A stretch of DNA of 15,138 nt from Treponema sp. (GCA_031264475.1 JAISEA010000023.1:1-15138); one strand, 5' to 3'. Positions 1 through 7,207 are shown, counted from the stretch's first letter. Notes: generated by a model not told the origin, from the sequence alone. A program made the numbers and translations.

Positions 1-410
1 AGCGTCAGGGCGCGAGGGCTAGGCGCGGTGTCGAGCGGGTGGTGTCAGAGGCGTTGGGACGGCGGCTCACAGTTCGGTGTCAGACACGAAGGCGGCGGCG
101 TGGTGTCAGGCACGGGGCAGGGCATGGTACGAGGGCTGGGCGCGGATGTCAGGCGGGCGGTGGTGTCAGGCATCAGGGGCTGTGGCGCGGGTGTCAGGCA
201 CAGGGCGGAGTCAGGGCGCGAGGGCTAGGCGCGGAGGGCAGGCACGGGGCGGAGGCAGGACACGAGGGCTAGGCGCGGTGTCGAGCGGGTGGTGTCAGAG
301 GCGTTGGGACGGCGGCTCACAGTTCGGTGTCAGACACGAAGGCGGCGGCGTGGTGTCAGACGTGGGTTGGGGGTGGCGGAATACCCGTCGAAGGCGGGTA
401 TGAAGACAGG
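1..410. repeat. G-rich mosaic repeat region, non-coding
   Basis: This stretch is strongly G-rich and T-poor on the plus strand and is built from reused blocks. Positions 13-109 and 263-359 form a perfect 97-bp direct repeat offset by 250 bp. A 25-bp block beginning GTCAGGGCGCGAGGGC occurs at 4-28 and again at 210-234. The near-palindrome GTGTCAGRCAC recurs at 77-87, 103-113, 191-201 and 327-337, with partial copies near 163 and 354. Several open frames run through it because stop codons are rare in such sequence, but they share no family features and have no convincing ribosome binding site. I see no gene here. Confidence 0.75.
381..401. other. perfect stem-loop
   Basis: ATACCCG (381-387) and CGGGTAT (395-401) form a perfect 7-bp stem with a 7-nt loop, at the boundary between the G-rich repeats and the AT-rich sequence that follows. 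No T-tract follows on either strand, so it is not a canonical terminator. Its role is unknown. Confidence 0.5.
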
Positions 411-554
411 GGGCGCACCACAAGGGCGCCTGTGTGCCGCCCTCCGCTTAGGGGAAACCGCGCCCCCCTCCTCATATTTATTATTTACTTAATTTTCCAC
501 ACTCTTCGGGTGTTTTAAAGCGTCCTGCCCCGCCTCTTCTTCTAACAACGAGCA
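411..554. other. intergenic stretch, no gene seen
   Basis: This is a GC-rich segment with imperfect inverted complementarity (about 411-442), followed by AT-rich sequence around 473-505. I found no start codon with a ribosome binding site, no RNA gene and no clear terminator. It separates the G-rich repeats from the 3' end of the minus-strand GH13 gene. Confidence 0.4.
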
Positions 555-581
555 GGTTCCGCTTGCAAAGCAAGCGTAACC
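555..581 (-). terminator. hairpin downstream of the GH13 gene, possible terminator
   Basis: GGTT-C-CGCTTGC (555-566) pairs with GCAAGCG-T-AACC (570-581) around an AAA loop, giving an 11-bp stem with one internal mismatch. It lies 55-80 bases past the stop codon of the minus-strand GH13 gene, which is a plausible place for a transcript end. No T-run follows in the minus direction, so it may instead be a 3'-end stabiliser or a Rho-dependent site. Confidence 0.4.
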
Positions 582-635
582 GTCAAGTCAGTGGAAGCGG
601 CGCCCCCTTTCGGACAATAACCCGTTGTGAAGTAT

Positions 636-3600
636 TCAATCACCCGAAGGGTGCGAAAGGTGTAGGAGATTTTCGAGACGGCACTCGGATTTTGCTTCCA
701 CAACGCGCAGTTTCTCCATAGCTTGGGCGATTGCTTTGACGCGCTTTGCCCACGCCGCCTTTGACGATCTCGGTTTCGTGTATTTCTTGGTTGCAATAGA
801 TTTGGGTTTGAAAGCCGCGTCGCTTTCGAGCGAAAGGAACAGCGGCGCATAAACCGCAACAACGTCAAACGCTTCTTTGTTAAACCATACGACATCGTTA
901 AAGACATTCACGCCCAAGAGCTGGCGGAAGTCTTCCTCGTGGTAGTTTTCCATGATGATTTGCGACAAGCCGTCGGGAAATGAATCGCTGGGAGTACGGA
1001 CAAGCACGGCTTTCATCAGCGCAACAATGCGGCGCACGTCGTTATTAACGCCCGCCTTGACAAGGACATCCCGCAGTTTGCGATCAAGTTGCCAATACTC
1101 GACAAGCGCAGTCGCGTCAGCGCCAGAACAGCCGCCCAAAAGCGCGCGGAGCGAAGACAAAACCCCGTATCCCAAAGCAAAAGGTAAATCCTCCACAGTC
1201 GGCGTGGATAGTTTGAACAAACGCCGTAAATACTCCGCAAATTCTTCCCATACGGTAAACGGATCCATAACTTTATATGGATAGTACGACGCGGTCTTGA
1301 ACGGCTCGTAATACCCATCCGCGCCAACTATGAAACGTTGCGCCTTAATTAAAAAGTCTATAACAGGCTCTTCGAGCGAATCAATGTATTGCTCTGTGAT
1401 ATTCGCGGCGCCTTCCGCGGTTACGGCTGATTTACTCCGCGAGAATGTATCCGCCAAGTTCTTAACGTGTTCTTCAGAGAAGATCACCGTAAACGGCTTG
1501 TAAAGTTCCGCAAGGAAAATATCTTGGAATGCGACTTCAAGGTCAGTCACCCCAGCGCCGTTCAATTCATTGCATATACGCGACCATTTGCCGTCCTCAT
1601 CTTGAATCGCGTGTATGTCAAGATACACCTGCGCCTCATAGCCTTTCAATATGACGAAGAAACCCCGCTCGTAGAGTTCTTTGACGGAACGCACGAACCA
1701 TAGTCCTGAACGTTGTTCGTGGAATAGTACGAAGTCTCCGTCCAGCGCCAGCGCTTGTCCCAACGTGTCTCGCTTGGTTCCACCGTCTTTAAGCGGGATG
1801 TTAGCGCAGCTTCTATATATCCAGCCCGCGGCTTCATAGTAGGAGTTGTTGTAAAAGATGAGCGAGCGTTCATCGCCGAAACGGTTTGAATAGGCGAATA
1901 CGTTTTCGTTCACCGCGCCGCCAGATGCGTAGAGGTCAAAGAGGCAGAAGTTTTCGCTACCAGAGAAGAGCATACGCCGTTTCATCAAGGGGAAGATTTC
2001 GCGCTCGTGCCGATCAACAAACCACTGATCTGGTTTTTCATCGCGGTACGCGCGGCGGTATTCCATACCGTATTTTTCCTCAAACCCCTCGATTTGTCCG
2101 TGCCCGAACATCGGCAGACCGGGCATGGTAACCATCAGCGTGCATATCCCGAAATACTTGTCGCCTTTACCGAATTGCGCGACCGCAGTCTCTTCGTCAG
2201 GGTTATTCATGAAGTTGACGAATCGTTTAAGCACTTCCGGGTCAAATTCAAGCGTGTTCTTGATTGAAGAGCGGTATTTGTCGTTTTCTTCTTTTTTAAG
2301 CATATTCATAAAAGCGGAGTTGTAGACGCGGTGCATTCCGAGCGTGCGTACGAAGTAGCCTTCCATCATCCAGAAGGCTTCGGCGAGGAGTAGGGTATTT
2401 GGCGCTTCAACCGCGCAACGATCAACCACTTCACGCCAGAATTCATTGGGGATTCTGTGGTTGAATTCGTCGTCAGTCATAGAGCCATATTCGGCGCGTG
2501 AAGCTATATCGCCGCCGCGTCCGGGTTCAGGGTACCAGAGGCGTTGTATGTGCCGTTTGGCTAGGGTCATCGCGGCATCGAACCGCACAATGGGGAATTG
2601 TTGGCACACCTTGATAACCGCGCTTATCACCGCTTCACGAGCTGTGGGGTTTAGAAAGTCGATCTGTGCGGTATCGTTCCACGGCATAGACGTGCCGTCA
2701 TTACCGTGGTAGATGTAGCGCGTCTGTCCGGTGTGGTTGTTGATATGTTTGAATACGACAGCCGCATCGCTTCGGGTAAAGTAGTGTTCTTCAATTTGTA
2801 CTGTTATATCTTCCCGTCCCGAAAGATTGCCACAGTTGTAACTGTAGGACGGGAAGGGGGGATGGTCTAATTGCAGGAAACGGTCGGGGTATTCCATGAC
2901 CCAGCGGGAATCGACGCCTGTGTGGTTCGGCACCATATCCGCGCCGAGTCTGATCCCACGATGAGAGCATCGCTCACGAAGGTTGTACAGGGCGTCCCAC
3001 CCGCCGAGTTCACCCGCGATGTCGTAATCGTAGAGGCTGTAGGCGCTGGCGGCTGCTTCTGGATTGCCTGTCCATTGCTTGATGGTCTTGCTGGCTTTGC
3101 TTCGTTCCCACAAGCCGATGAGCCATAGTCCGGTGAACCCGTGCCGTGAAAGCTCGTCTAGTTCCTCATCGGGAATCTGGTCGAGACGGGTGATTTCTCT
3201 GTTGTACTTTTGGGAGAGTTGGTAGAGCCACACGAGGGACGACTTCGCTATAAGCACGGTACGGGGCATCCAATCCTGATCAGGGCTGAATTTCTCATAC
3301 TCGTTGTCGCGGTGTCCAAAAGATATAACCTCCGCGGGACCGGGCGCCCCGCCCCACGAGGGTTTTTCCTCTTCTTTGATGATGTCCATACCGACCAAGA
3401 GCCGCCTCATAAACTTCTTGAGAACAAGCCCCCATTGGCGGCGCATGAAATCGAGCTGTCCACTCAAAGAATCCGGGGAAGCGAGGGCTGGAGCGCGAAG
3501 TAAGTCCCACAAGTTCTGCCCGTCAGAACCGAAGACAGGCAGGGCTTTCAGATGTTTCTCCAATTCTTCAACCGCGCTGTCATAGACGGCTTGCGTTTCC

Positions 3601-4163
3601 ATAGAGAGGGGCTTGTCGTCAAACATGAACAGAAAAGGCTTGAACGCGGGGTTGATATTGGCAAGCGCCAGCAGGAGAATCTCTTCGAGCGACATGATGG
3701 AATGACTGGCACCCGCTTCTGAGGCTTGCAAGTAAGCTTCAACATCGGTTTCTTTTGTATAAACCTTCTTCGGCGGGAAACGCTTGCAGAATTTATGTAA
3801 TAACTCGGCGGTTTGCTCTTGACCCAAGGTTTTGTTGAGGCGCGCAAGCGCCGTATCAAATATATTCGGCTGAACCTGTTCGCGGTAGAGTTCCACCATA
3901 TAGTGCATAGCCTCGTCGATGAATCCCATTGCATTGAGCTGTCCGCTTTTGATTTCATAACCTTTTTCGTTCAATTTCTGGGCGAGGGCGCGCGTTTGTG
4001 GAAAATCCGCGCATATTACATTACCTGTGAGAGAAAACAAGCCGCTTTCAAGCGCGCACTCGTTCCGCACCTCGTTGCAAATATGGAATTCCATAGTTGG
4101 GTTCTGTATTTGCCGTATTTCATCGTTACTTTCAAAAGTTGTCAGGGTAATTTTTAGTTTCAT
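636..4163 (-). CDS. large GH13 alpha-amylase-family protein
   Basis: A 1175-residue cytoplasmic protein with no signal peptide. The GH13 barrel lies at about residues 300-740. It shows region I DMVPNHTG (409-416), region II IVRFDAAM with nucleophile D529, region III LLLAEAFW with acid/base E595, and region IV FMNNPDEET with D656. Region IV is odd: GH13 enzymes normally have Asn-His-Asp, and here proline replaces the histidine. About 300 residues precede the barrel and about 435 follow it. I cannot assign these flanks to a family, and the total is roughly twice a simple amylase. The C-terminus is lysine/arginine-rich. It probably acts on alpha-1,4-glucans (maltodextrin or glycogen), but hydrolase versus transferase activity cannot be decided from sequence. 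The start is supported by AAGGA 8 nt upstream. It is transcribed in the same direction as malQ, 444 bp downstream of it. Confidence 0.85.
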   Translation of the reverse strand: MKLKITLTTFESNDEIRQIQNPTMEFHICNEVRNECALESGLFSLTGNVICADFPQTRALAQKLNEKGYEIKSGQLNAMGFIDEAMHYMVELYREQVQPNIFDTALARLNKTLGQEQTAELLHKFCKRFPPKKVYTKETDVEAYLQASEAGASHSIMSLEEILLLALANINPAFKPFLFMFDDKPLSMETQAVYDSAVEELEKHLKALPVFGSDGQNLWDLLRAPALASPDSLSGQLDFMRRQWGLVLKKFMRRLLVGMDIIKEEEKPSWGGAPGPAEVISFGHRDNEYEKFSPDQDWMPRTVLIAKSSLVWLYQLSQKYNREITRLDQIPDEELDELSRHGFTGLWLIGLWERSKASKTIKQWTGNPEAAASAYSLYDYDIAGELGGWDALYNLRERCSHRGIRLGADMVPNHTGVDSRWVMEYPDRFLQLDHPPFPSYSYNCGNLSGREDITVQIEEHYFTRSDAAVVFKHINNHTGQTRYIYHGNDGTSMPWNDTAQIDFLNPTAREAVISAVIKVCQQFPIVRFDAAMTLAKRHIQRLWYPEPGRGGDIASRAEYGSMTDDEFNHRIPNEFWREVVDRCAVEAPNTLLLAEAFWMMEGYFVRTLGMHRVYNSAFMNMLKKEENDKYRSSIKNTLEFDPEVLKRFVNFMNNPDEETAVAQFGKGDKYFGICTLMVTMPGLPMFGHGQIEGFEEKYGMEYRRAYRDEKPDQWFVDRHEREIFPLMKRRMLFSGSENFCLFDLYASGGAVNENVFAYSNRFGDERSLIFYNNSYYEAAGWIYRSCANIPLKDGGTKRDTLGQALALDGDFVLFHEQRSGLWFVRSVKELYERGFFVILKGYEAQVYLDIHAIQDEDGKWSRICNELNGAGVTDLEVAFQDIFLAELYKPFTVIFSEEHVKNLADTFSRSKSAVTAEGAANITEQYIDSLEEPVIDFLIKAQRFIVGADGYYEPFKTASYYPYKVMDPFTVWEEFAEYLRRLFKLSTPTVEDLPFALGYGVLSSLRALLGGCSGADATALVEYWQLDRKLRDVLVKAGVNNDVRRIVALMKAVLVRTPSDSFPDGLSQIIMENYHEEDFRQLLGVNVFNDVVWFNKEAFDVVAVYAPLFLSLESDAAFKPKSIATKKYTKPRSSKAAWAKRVKAIAQAMEKLRVVEAKSECRLENLLHLSHPSGD

Positions 4164-4171
4164 CTGTAGTT

Positions 4172-4176
4172 TCCTT
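4172..4176 (-). promoter_or_regulatory. ribosome binding site of the GH13 gene
   Basis: AAGGA on the minus strand, 8 nt before the ATG at 4163-4161, supports this start. Confidence 0.65.
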
Positions 4177-4189
4177 ATATGTAATAATT

Positions 4190-4441
4190 AGACTTCAAAG
4201 TTTAAAGCCTAGACTACGAAGTTTAAAGCCTAGACTATGAAGTCTAAAGTCTAGACTATGAAGTTTAATTCCTAGACTACGAAGTTTAATTTCTAGACTA
4301 TGAAGTCTAAAGCCTAGACTACGAAGTTTAAATCTCAGACTATGAAGTCTAAAGCCTAGACTACAAAGTCTAAATCCTAGACTATGAAGTCTAAATCTCA
4401 GACTACGAAGTTTAATTTCTAGACTTCATAGTCTAAAGCCC
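4190..4441. repeat. tandem array of twelve 21-bp hairpin units
   Basis: Twelve units start every 21 bp from 4190 to 4421. The consensus is AGACTAYGAAGTYTAAAKCCT with few deviations. The core AGACT-ATGA-AGTCT is a perfect inverted repeat with a 4-nt loop, extending to TAGACT/AGTCTA in the best copies. The loop is ATGA, ACGA or ACAA in units 2-11. In the last unit the core is AGACT-TCAT-AGTCT, the exact reverse complement, and the first unit carries TCAA, so both edge units are flipped. The array sits between malQ and the GH13 gene and ends 27 bp before the GH13 start codon, so any malQ read-through transcript would carry up to twelve small hairpins. It is not CRISPR: there are no variable spacers and the period is too short. 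Confidence 0.9.
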
Positions 4442-4446
4442 ACTTA

Positions 4447-4611
4447 TTAAAACCATGTTTCTTGACAAAGGCGGGGACGCTTGAACCGCACAGTTTCATG
4501 CGCAGGACGGGAACGATTAGCCGAACCGCGTCGCCGCCTTTTGTTTATATAATATATACTAAACGCCAAAAGAGCAAGCGGGAAAAAATAGAAAGCCGAC
4601 GCCAAATTCAT
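4447..4611 (-). CDS. possible small membrane protein (54 aa)
   Basis: A 54-codon frame whose ATG overlaps the malQ stop codon as ATGA, the classic arrangement for translational coupling. The predicted peptide starts MNLASAFYFFPLALLAF, continues as one hydrophobic segment to about residue 22 and then has KRRRR and a basic tail rich in Arg, Lys and Pro. That is consistent with one transmembrane helix and a positively charged cytoplasmic end. I recognise no family. The Shine-Dalgarno inside the malQ end is weak (GGAAG, rather far away), and the frame ends just before the 21-bp array. It may be a chance open frame. Confidence 0.33.
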   Translation of the reverse strand: MNLASAFYFFPLALLAFSIYYINKRRRRGSANRSRPAHETVRFKRPRLCQETWF

Positions 4612-6602
4612 ATTTGCTTTACTTCCGCTAGTTCTCTGACCGCGTGAATGAGTTCCTCGTCCTTGGCGATTTCCGTAATAGACGCGGGCAGGCGGTATGT
4701 CCAATTAAACTCGTTCACGGAACCGGGCACGTTAATCCTTTCTAATTTTGGATCAGGCGCGTAGTAACGCTGTGAAAGGTGGAGAATGTCTTGTATTTGG
4801 AATACGCGGAACACAGACGTGGCAGACGCGGCTTTTTTCAGGACGATTTTTGCGATGCCGGGATTATAAACAGGCGGCAGAGCGGGCTTTCCCAAGAAAG
4901 CGCTGAACACATCCTGTTCCACTTCGTTATCCCACCATTCACGCGCGGTGGAACTATCATGCACCGCGACCGTGCAAACGCTCAATTCAGGATAATCCTC
5001 TAATGGTATGAACGGCGAGCCTTCTTCGTCCCATTCACGCGCCCAACGTATGACACGAAGCCCCAAAATCTGGAGTTTACCAAGCGTCTTTGGCACACAA
5101 TCCGGCACCTCGCCCAAATCTTCGGCGCACGGGAGCATGGACGCGGATTCTTTCAGCATAGTCAGGAGTTTCCTGCCCTGCGTCTCCCACGCCTTTTCGG
5201 ACGCTACATTCTGCCGCTCGATGAGTACGTCTAGTTTATCCTTCTGTTCGTCAGAGAGGCTATTATAAGCCCGCGTGTCGCGGTAGAACCAAAGCGGAGA
5301 ATACTTATTCTTCTCATATTCCTGCAATGTACGGTTTCTCCACGCCCAAATCAAGTAATCCTGCGCAAACGGGTGTAAATTTTTAGCAACAATGTCTTTT
5401 TCACCCTTGATGTTGTCGGTGAACCACCAAAGTTCCTCGTTATTGATGCGTTGGAGGCAGGATGTAAAGACTTTTTCTGCGGATTGCCGAATAGTTTCGT
5501 AGTCGATATTGCCGTCCGCGTCTTTCAACCCTTCGAGGGAACGCCATACTTCGCTGGTGGGGATATGTGGACAAGAAAGCCAGCGAATCTGCCCCCCGTC
5601 GAAGCCGAGCAGTTCCAAGTCTTTACGAGTGATCGGTTTATACGGGATAAACCTGCCCATAAGCGAAGAAGAGGACAAATCCTTTTGCGCAGAAGCCCAT
5701 ATACGGAAAAAGCCCAAGACGTGATCGATTCGGTAAGCTTTATAGTATTTTCCTGCGGCTTTGAGGCGATTTTTCCACCACTCATAGTCGTCTTTCGCCA
5801 ATTTTTGCCAATTATAGACCGGAAATCCCCAATTTTGACCGTTGGGGCTGTACATATCGGGCGGCGCGCCCGCAGACAGGTTTATATGGAAGTATTCGGG
5901 ATAAGCCCATACGTCGCAGGAGTCGTCGTTTATGAGGATGGGAAGATCGCCTTCGAGGATAATCCCCGCGTCAGCTACCGCTTGTGCGGCTTGGGCGAAC
6001 TGGGTGTCAAGCGCTTCTTGTATCCAGACCCAGAAGATGTGATCCGCACGGAGGCTTTCGTCACTCCAAAACGCCTCTATTTGTTCTTTGGTAACTTGTT
6101 GGTATTTTGGCTCCCATTCCTTCCAGCTTTTCTGTTCATTTACTTCTTTCAGGCGTCTGAACACCGCGTAAGATTTGACCCAGGGGTTTTCTTCTATCCA
6201 TTTCGCAAGTTCTCCCCCTTCCGCGCTTTTAATAATACTCTCTTCATTAGTCGCGTAGATTTCTTTAAGCAAACCGAGCTTTGCGCGGAGTATCCGTTGA
6301 TGTGAAAAACGGGGTTGTTTTTCTTCCGATGCAAACGTCTCTTTGATTTTTTTGGAATAAGACGCGGCGACTGGAATATCTCCGATTCTCACGTAAAGCG
6401 GATGTAGAGCAAACGCCGAAAGCGCACTGTACGGCGAACTTTCAAACCCCGTATCATTCACGGGCAGTAATTGAATAAGACCAATGCCCATATCTTTTGC
6501 CAAGGACGCGAATTCCTTAAGATCAGGAAACTCTCCCACGCCCAAGCTTTTTTCTCCACGAAGCGCCCCGATAGGAACGACAACGCCTATTCTTCTATCC
6601 AT
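4608..6602 (-). CDS. malQ: 4-alpha-glucanotransferase (amylomaltase, GH77)
   Basis: A 664-residue cytoplasmic enzyme that transfers alpha-1,4-glucan segments between maltodextrins, releasing glucose and lengthening chains for phosphorylase. GH77 hallmarks are present in order: N-terminal GVVVPIGALRGEKSLGVGEF (6-25), YRIDHVLGFFRIW with nucleophile D293, CAEDLGEVPDCV with acid/base E494, and AVHDSSTAREWW with D549. The nucleophile-to-acid/base distance is about 200 residues, whereas E. coli and Thermus MalQ have roughly 48 (from memory). The extra ~150 residues and the HDSST motif resemble the plant DPE2-like branch, here without N-terminal starch-binding domains. The ATG at 6602 is fixed by a perfect AAGGAGG 7 nt upstream. 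It leads a possible transcript running into the small frame at 4447-4611 and the GH13 gene. Confidence 0.93.
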   Translation of the reverse strand: MDRRIGVVVPIGALRGEKSLGVGEFPDLKEFASLAKDMGIGLIQLLPVNDTGFESSPYSALSAFALHPLYVRIGDIPVAASYSKKIKETFASEEKQPRFSHQRILRAKLGLLKEIYATNEESIIKSAEGGELAKWIEENPWVKSYAVFRRLKEVNEQKSWKEWEPKYQQVTKEQIEAFWSDESLRADHIFWVWIQEALDTQFAQAAQAVADAGIILEGDLPILINDDSCDVWAYPEYFHINLSAGAPPDMYSPNGQNWGFPVYNWQKLAKDDYEWWKNRLKAAGKYYKAYRIDHVLGFFRIWASAQKDLSSSSLMGRFIPYKPITRKDLELLGFDGGQIRWLSCPHIPTSEVWRSLEGLKDADGNIDYETIRQSAEKVFTSCLQRINNEELWWFTDNIKGEKDIVAKNLHPFAQDYLIWAWRNRTLQEYEKNKYSPLWFYRDTRAYNSLSDEQKDKLDVLIERQNVASEKAWETQGRKLLTMLKESASMLPCAEDLGEVPDCVPKTLGKLQILGLRVIRWAREWDEEGSPFIPLEDYPELSVCTVAVHDSSTAREWWDNEVEQDVFSAFLGKPALPPVYNPGIAKIVLKKAASATSVFRVFQIQDILHLSQRYYAPDPKLERINVPGSVNEFNWTYRLPASITEIAKDEELIHAVRELAEVKQI

Positions 6603-6609
6603 AAAATAG

Positions 6610-6616
6610 CCTCCTT
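6610..6616 (-). promoter_or_regulatory. Shine-Dalgarno of malQ
   Basis: A full AAGGAGG on the minus strand, 7 nt before the malQ ATG. It directly abuts the leader hairpin at 6617-6633, so folding of that hairpin could influence access to it. Confidence 0.85.
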
Positions 6617-6633
6617 ATCTACATCTTGTAGAT
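6617..6633 (-). promoter_or_regulatory. malQ leader hairpin 2, next to the SD
   Basis: ATCTACA (6617-6623) and TGTAGAT (6627-6633) form a perfect 7-bp stem with a 3-nt loop in the malQ 5' leader, ending exactly where the Shine-Dalgarno begins. A role in mRNA stability or translation initiation is inference. Confidence 0.5.
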
Positions 6634-6636
6634 TTC

Positions 6637-6651
6637 CCGTGCATTCCACGG
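6637..6651 (-). promoter_or_regulatory. malQ leader hairpin 1
   Basis: CCGTG (6637-6641) and CACGG (6647-6651) form a perfect 5-bp stem with a 5-nt loop. It would lie at the very 5' end of the malQ transcript predicted from the promoter at 6662-6690. It is short and could be chance. Confidence 0.35.
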
Positions 6652-6661
6652 TTTTAAAAAA

Positions 6662-6690
6662 AGTATAGCTTGAATAAGGTTAAAACGCAA
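6662..6690 (-). promoter_or_regulatory. sigma70-type promoter of malQ
   Basis: On the minus strand, TTGCGT (6690-6685) is followed by an exactly 17-bp spacer and TATACT (6667-6662). This is a good -35/-10 pair. Transcription would start near 6655, giving a leader of about 55 nt before the malQ ATG. Confidence 0.7.
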
Positions 6691-6717
6691 GCTATTATTA
6701 AAGAATCTTTGCGTTTT
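6682..6717. promoter_or_regulatory. 9-bp inverted repeat over the malQ -35 box, candidate operator
   Basis: AAAACGCAA (6682-6690) and TTGCGTTTT (6709-6717) are perfect inverted repeats separated by 18 bp. The left arm contains the entire -35 hexamer of the malQ promoter. The half-site ACGCAA resembles the outer part of LacI/MalR-type maltose operators, but the spacing is wider than in a single operator. A looped pair of half-sites or a weak terminator are alternatives. Confidence 0.45.
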
Positions 6718-6880
6718 ATTAACGTCTCAAGGGTTATGGAAGGATTTACAGACTTACGGAAGGACGTCTGACACCGAGTCGGCTCATAAGCTGGTGGGGC
6801 GATGGAGCCGGTGATACAAATTCCTCAACATCCTCTCCGCCGTTTGTTCCACAATCCATGACTTCACCGGATTCTTGACG
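6718..6880. other. intergenic stretch, no supported gene
   Basis: Beyond the malQ promoter this stretch contains one copy of the dispersed motif (GTCTGACACC, 6765-6774) and a loose 6-bp inverted repeat CGGCTC/GAGCCG (6780-6785 and 6805-6810). On the minus strand a frame of about 39 codons, from a TAG just above the region (about 6910) down to a TGA near 6788, has protein-like composition. It has no start codon with a ribosome binding site, so I call it only a possible remnant. Confidence 0.3.
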
Positions 6881-7207
6881 AGACTGCAAAGCTCAATCCC
6901 AGACTACAAAGTTCAACAACAAGGATTTAAACTCTAACAACAAGGATTTAAACTTCAACAACAAGGATTTAAAGCTTAACAACTAGTTGTTAAAGCTTAA
7001 CAACTAGAATTCAAAGCTTAACAACTAGAATTCAAAGTTCAACAACTAGGATTTAAACTTCAGTAACTAGGATTTAAACTCTAACAACTAGAATTCAAAG
7101 TTCAACAACTAGTTGTTAAAGCTTAAATCCTAGAATTCAAAGCTCAACAACTAGTTGTTAAAGCTTGATAACTAGACTTCAGGGTTTAACTTTTAGACTT
7201 CAGAGTC
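6881..7207. repeat. second 21-bp array of shuffled palindromic half-sites
   Basis: About sixteen units follow a 21-bp period from 6901 to 7195, with a 20-bp first unit at 6881. The general form is AG-NNNNN-AAAGYTY-AACAACT, with AAACTYY in place of AAAGYTY in several units. Half-sites differ between units: AACAACT, AATCCT or AACAACA precede, and AGTTGTT, AGAATTC or AGGATTT follow. Where they match, perfect palindromes arise: AACAACTAGTTGTT occurs at 6978-6991, 7104-7117 and 7146-7159. The last units turn into AGACTTCAGGG and AGACTTCAGAGTC, and the first two begin AGACT, resembling the array at 4190-4441. It lies in the divergent region between malQ and the pectate lyase gene and does not encode protein. 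Confidence 0.87.

Noticed and set aside
28..518. Several overlapping plus-strand open frames in the first 500 bp
   Set aside because: All arise from G-rich, stop-poor repeats, are Arg/Gly-rich with no family features, and repeat themselves because of the 97-bp duplication.
542..907. Minus-strand 121-codon frame overlapping the end of the GH13 gene
   Set aside because: It overlaps the GH13 coding end in another frame, crosses the hairpin at 555-581, and shows no recognisable features.
5451..6305. Plus-strand 284-codon open frame
   Set aside because: It is antisense to malQ, whose catalytic motifs prove the minus-strand frame. No ribosome binding site or family feature is visible on the plus strand.
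4190..7207. CRISPR arrays
   Set aside because: Both arrays have 21-bp units with no unique spacers, and no cas gene is present in the window.
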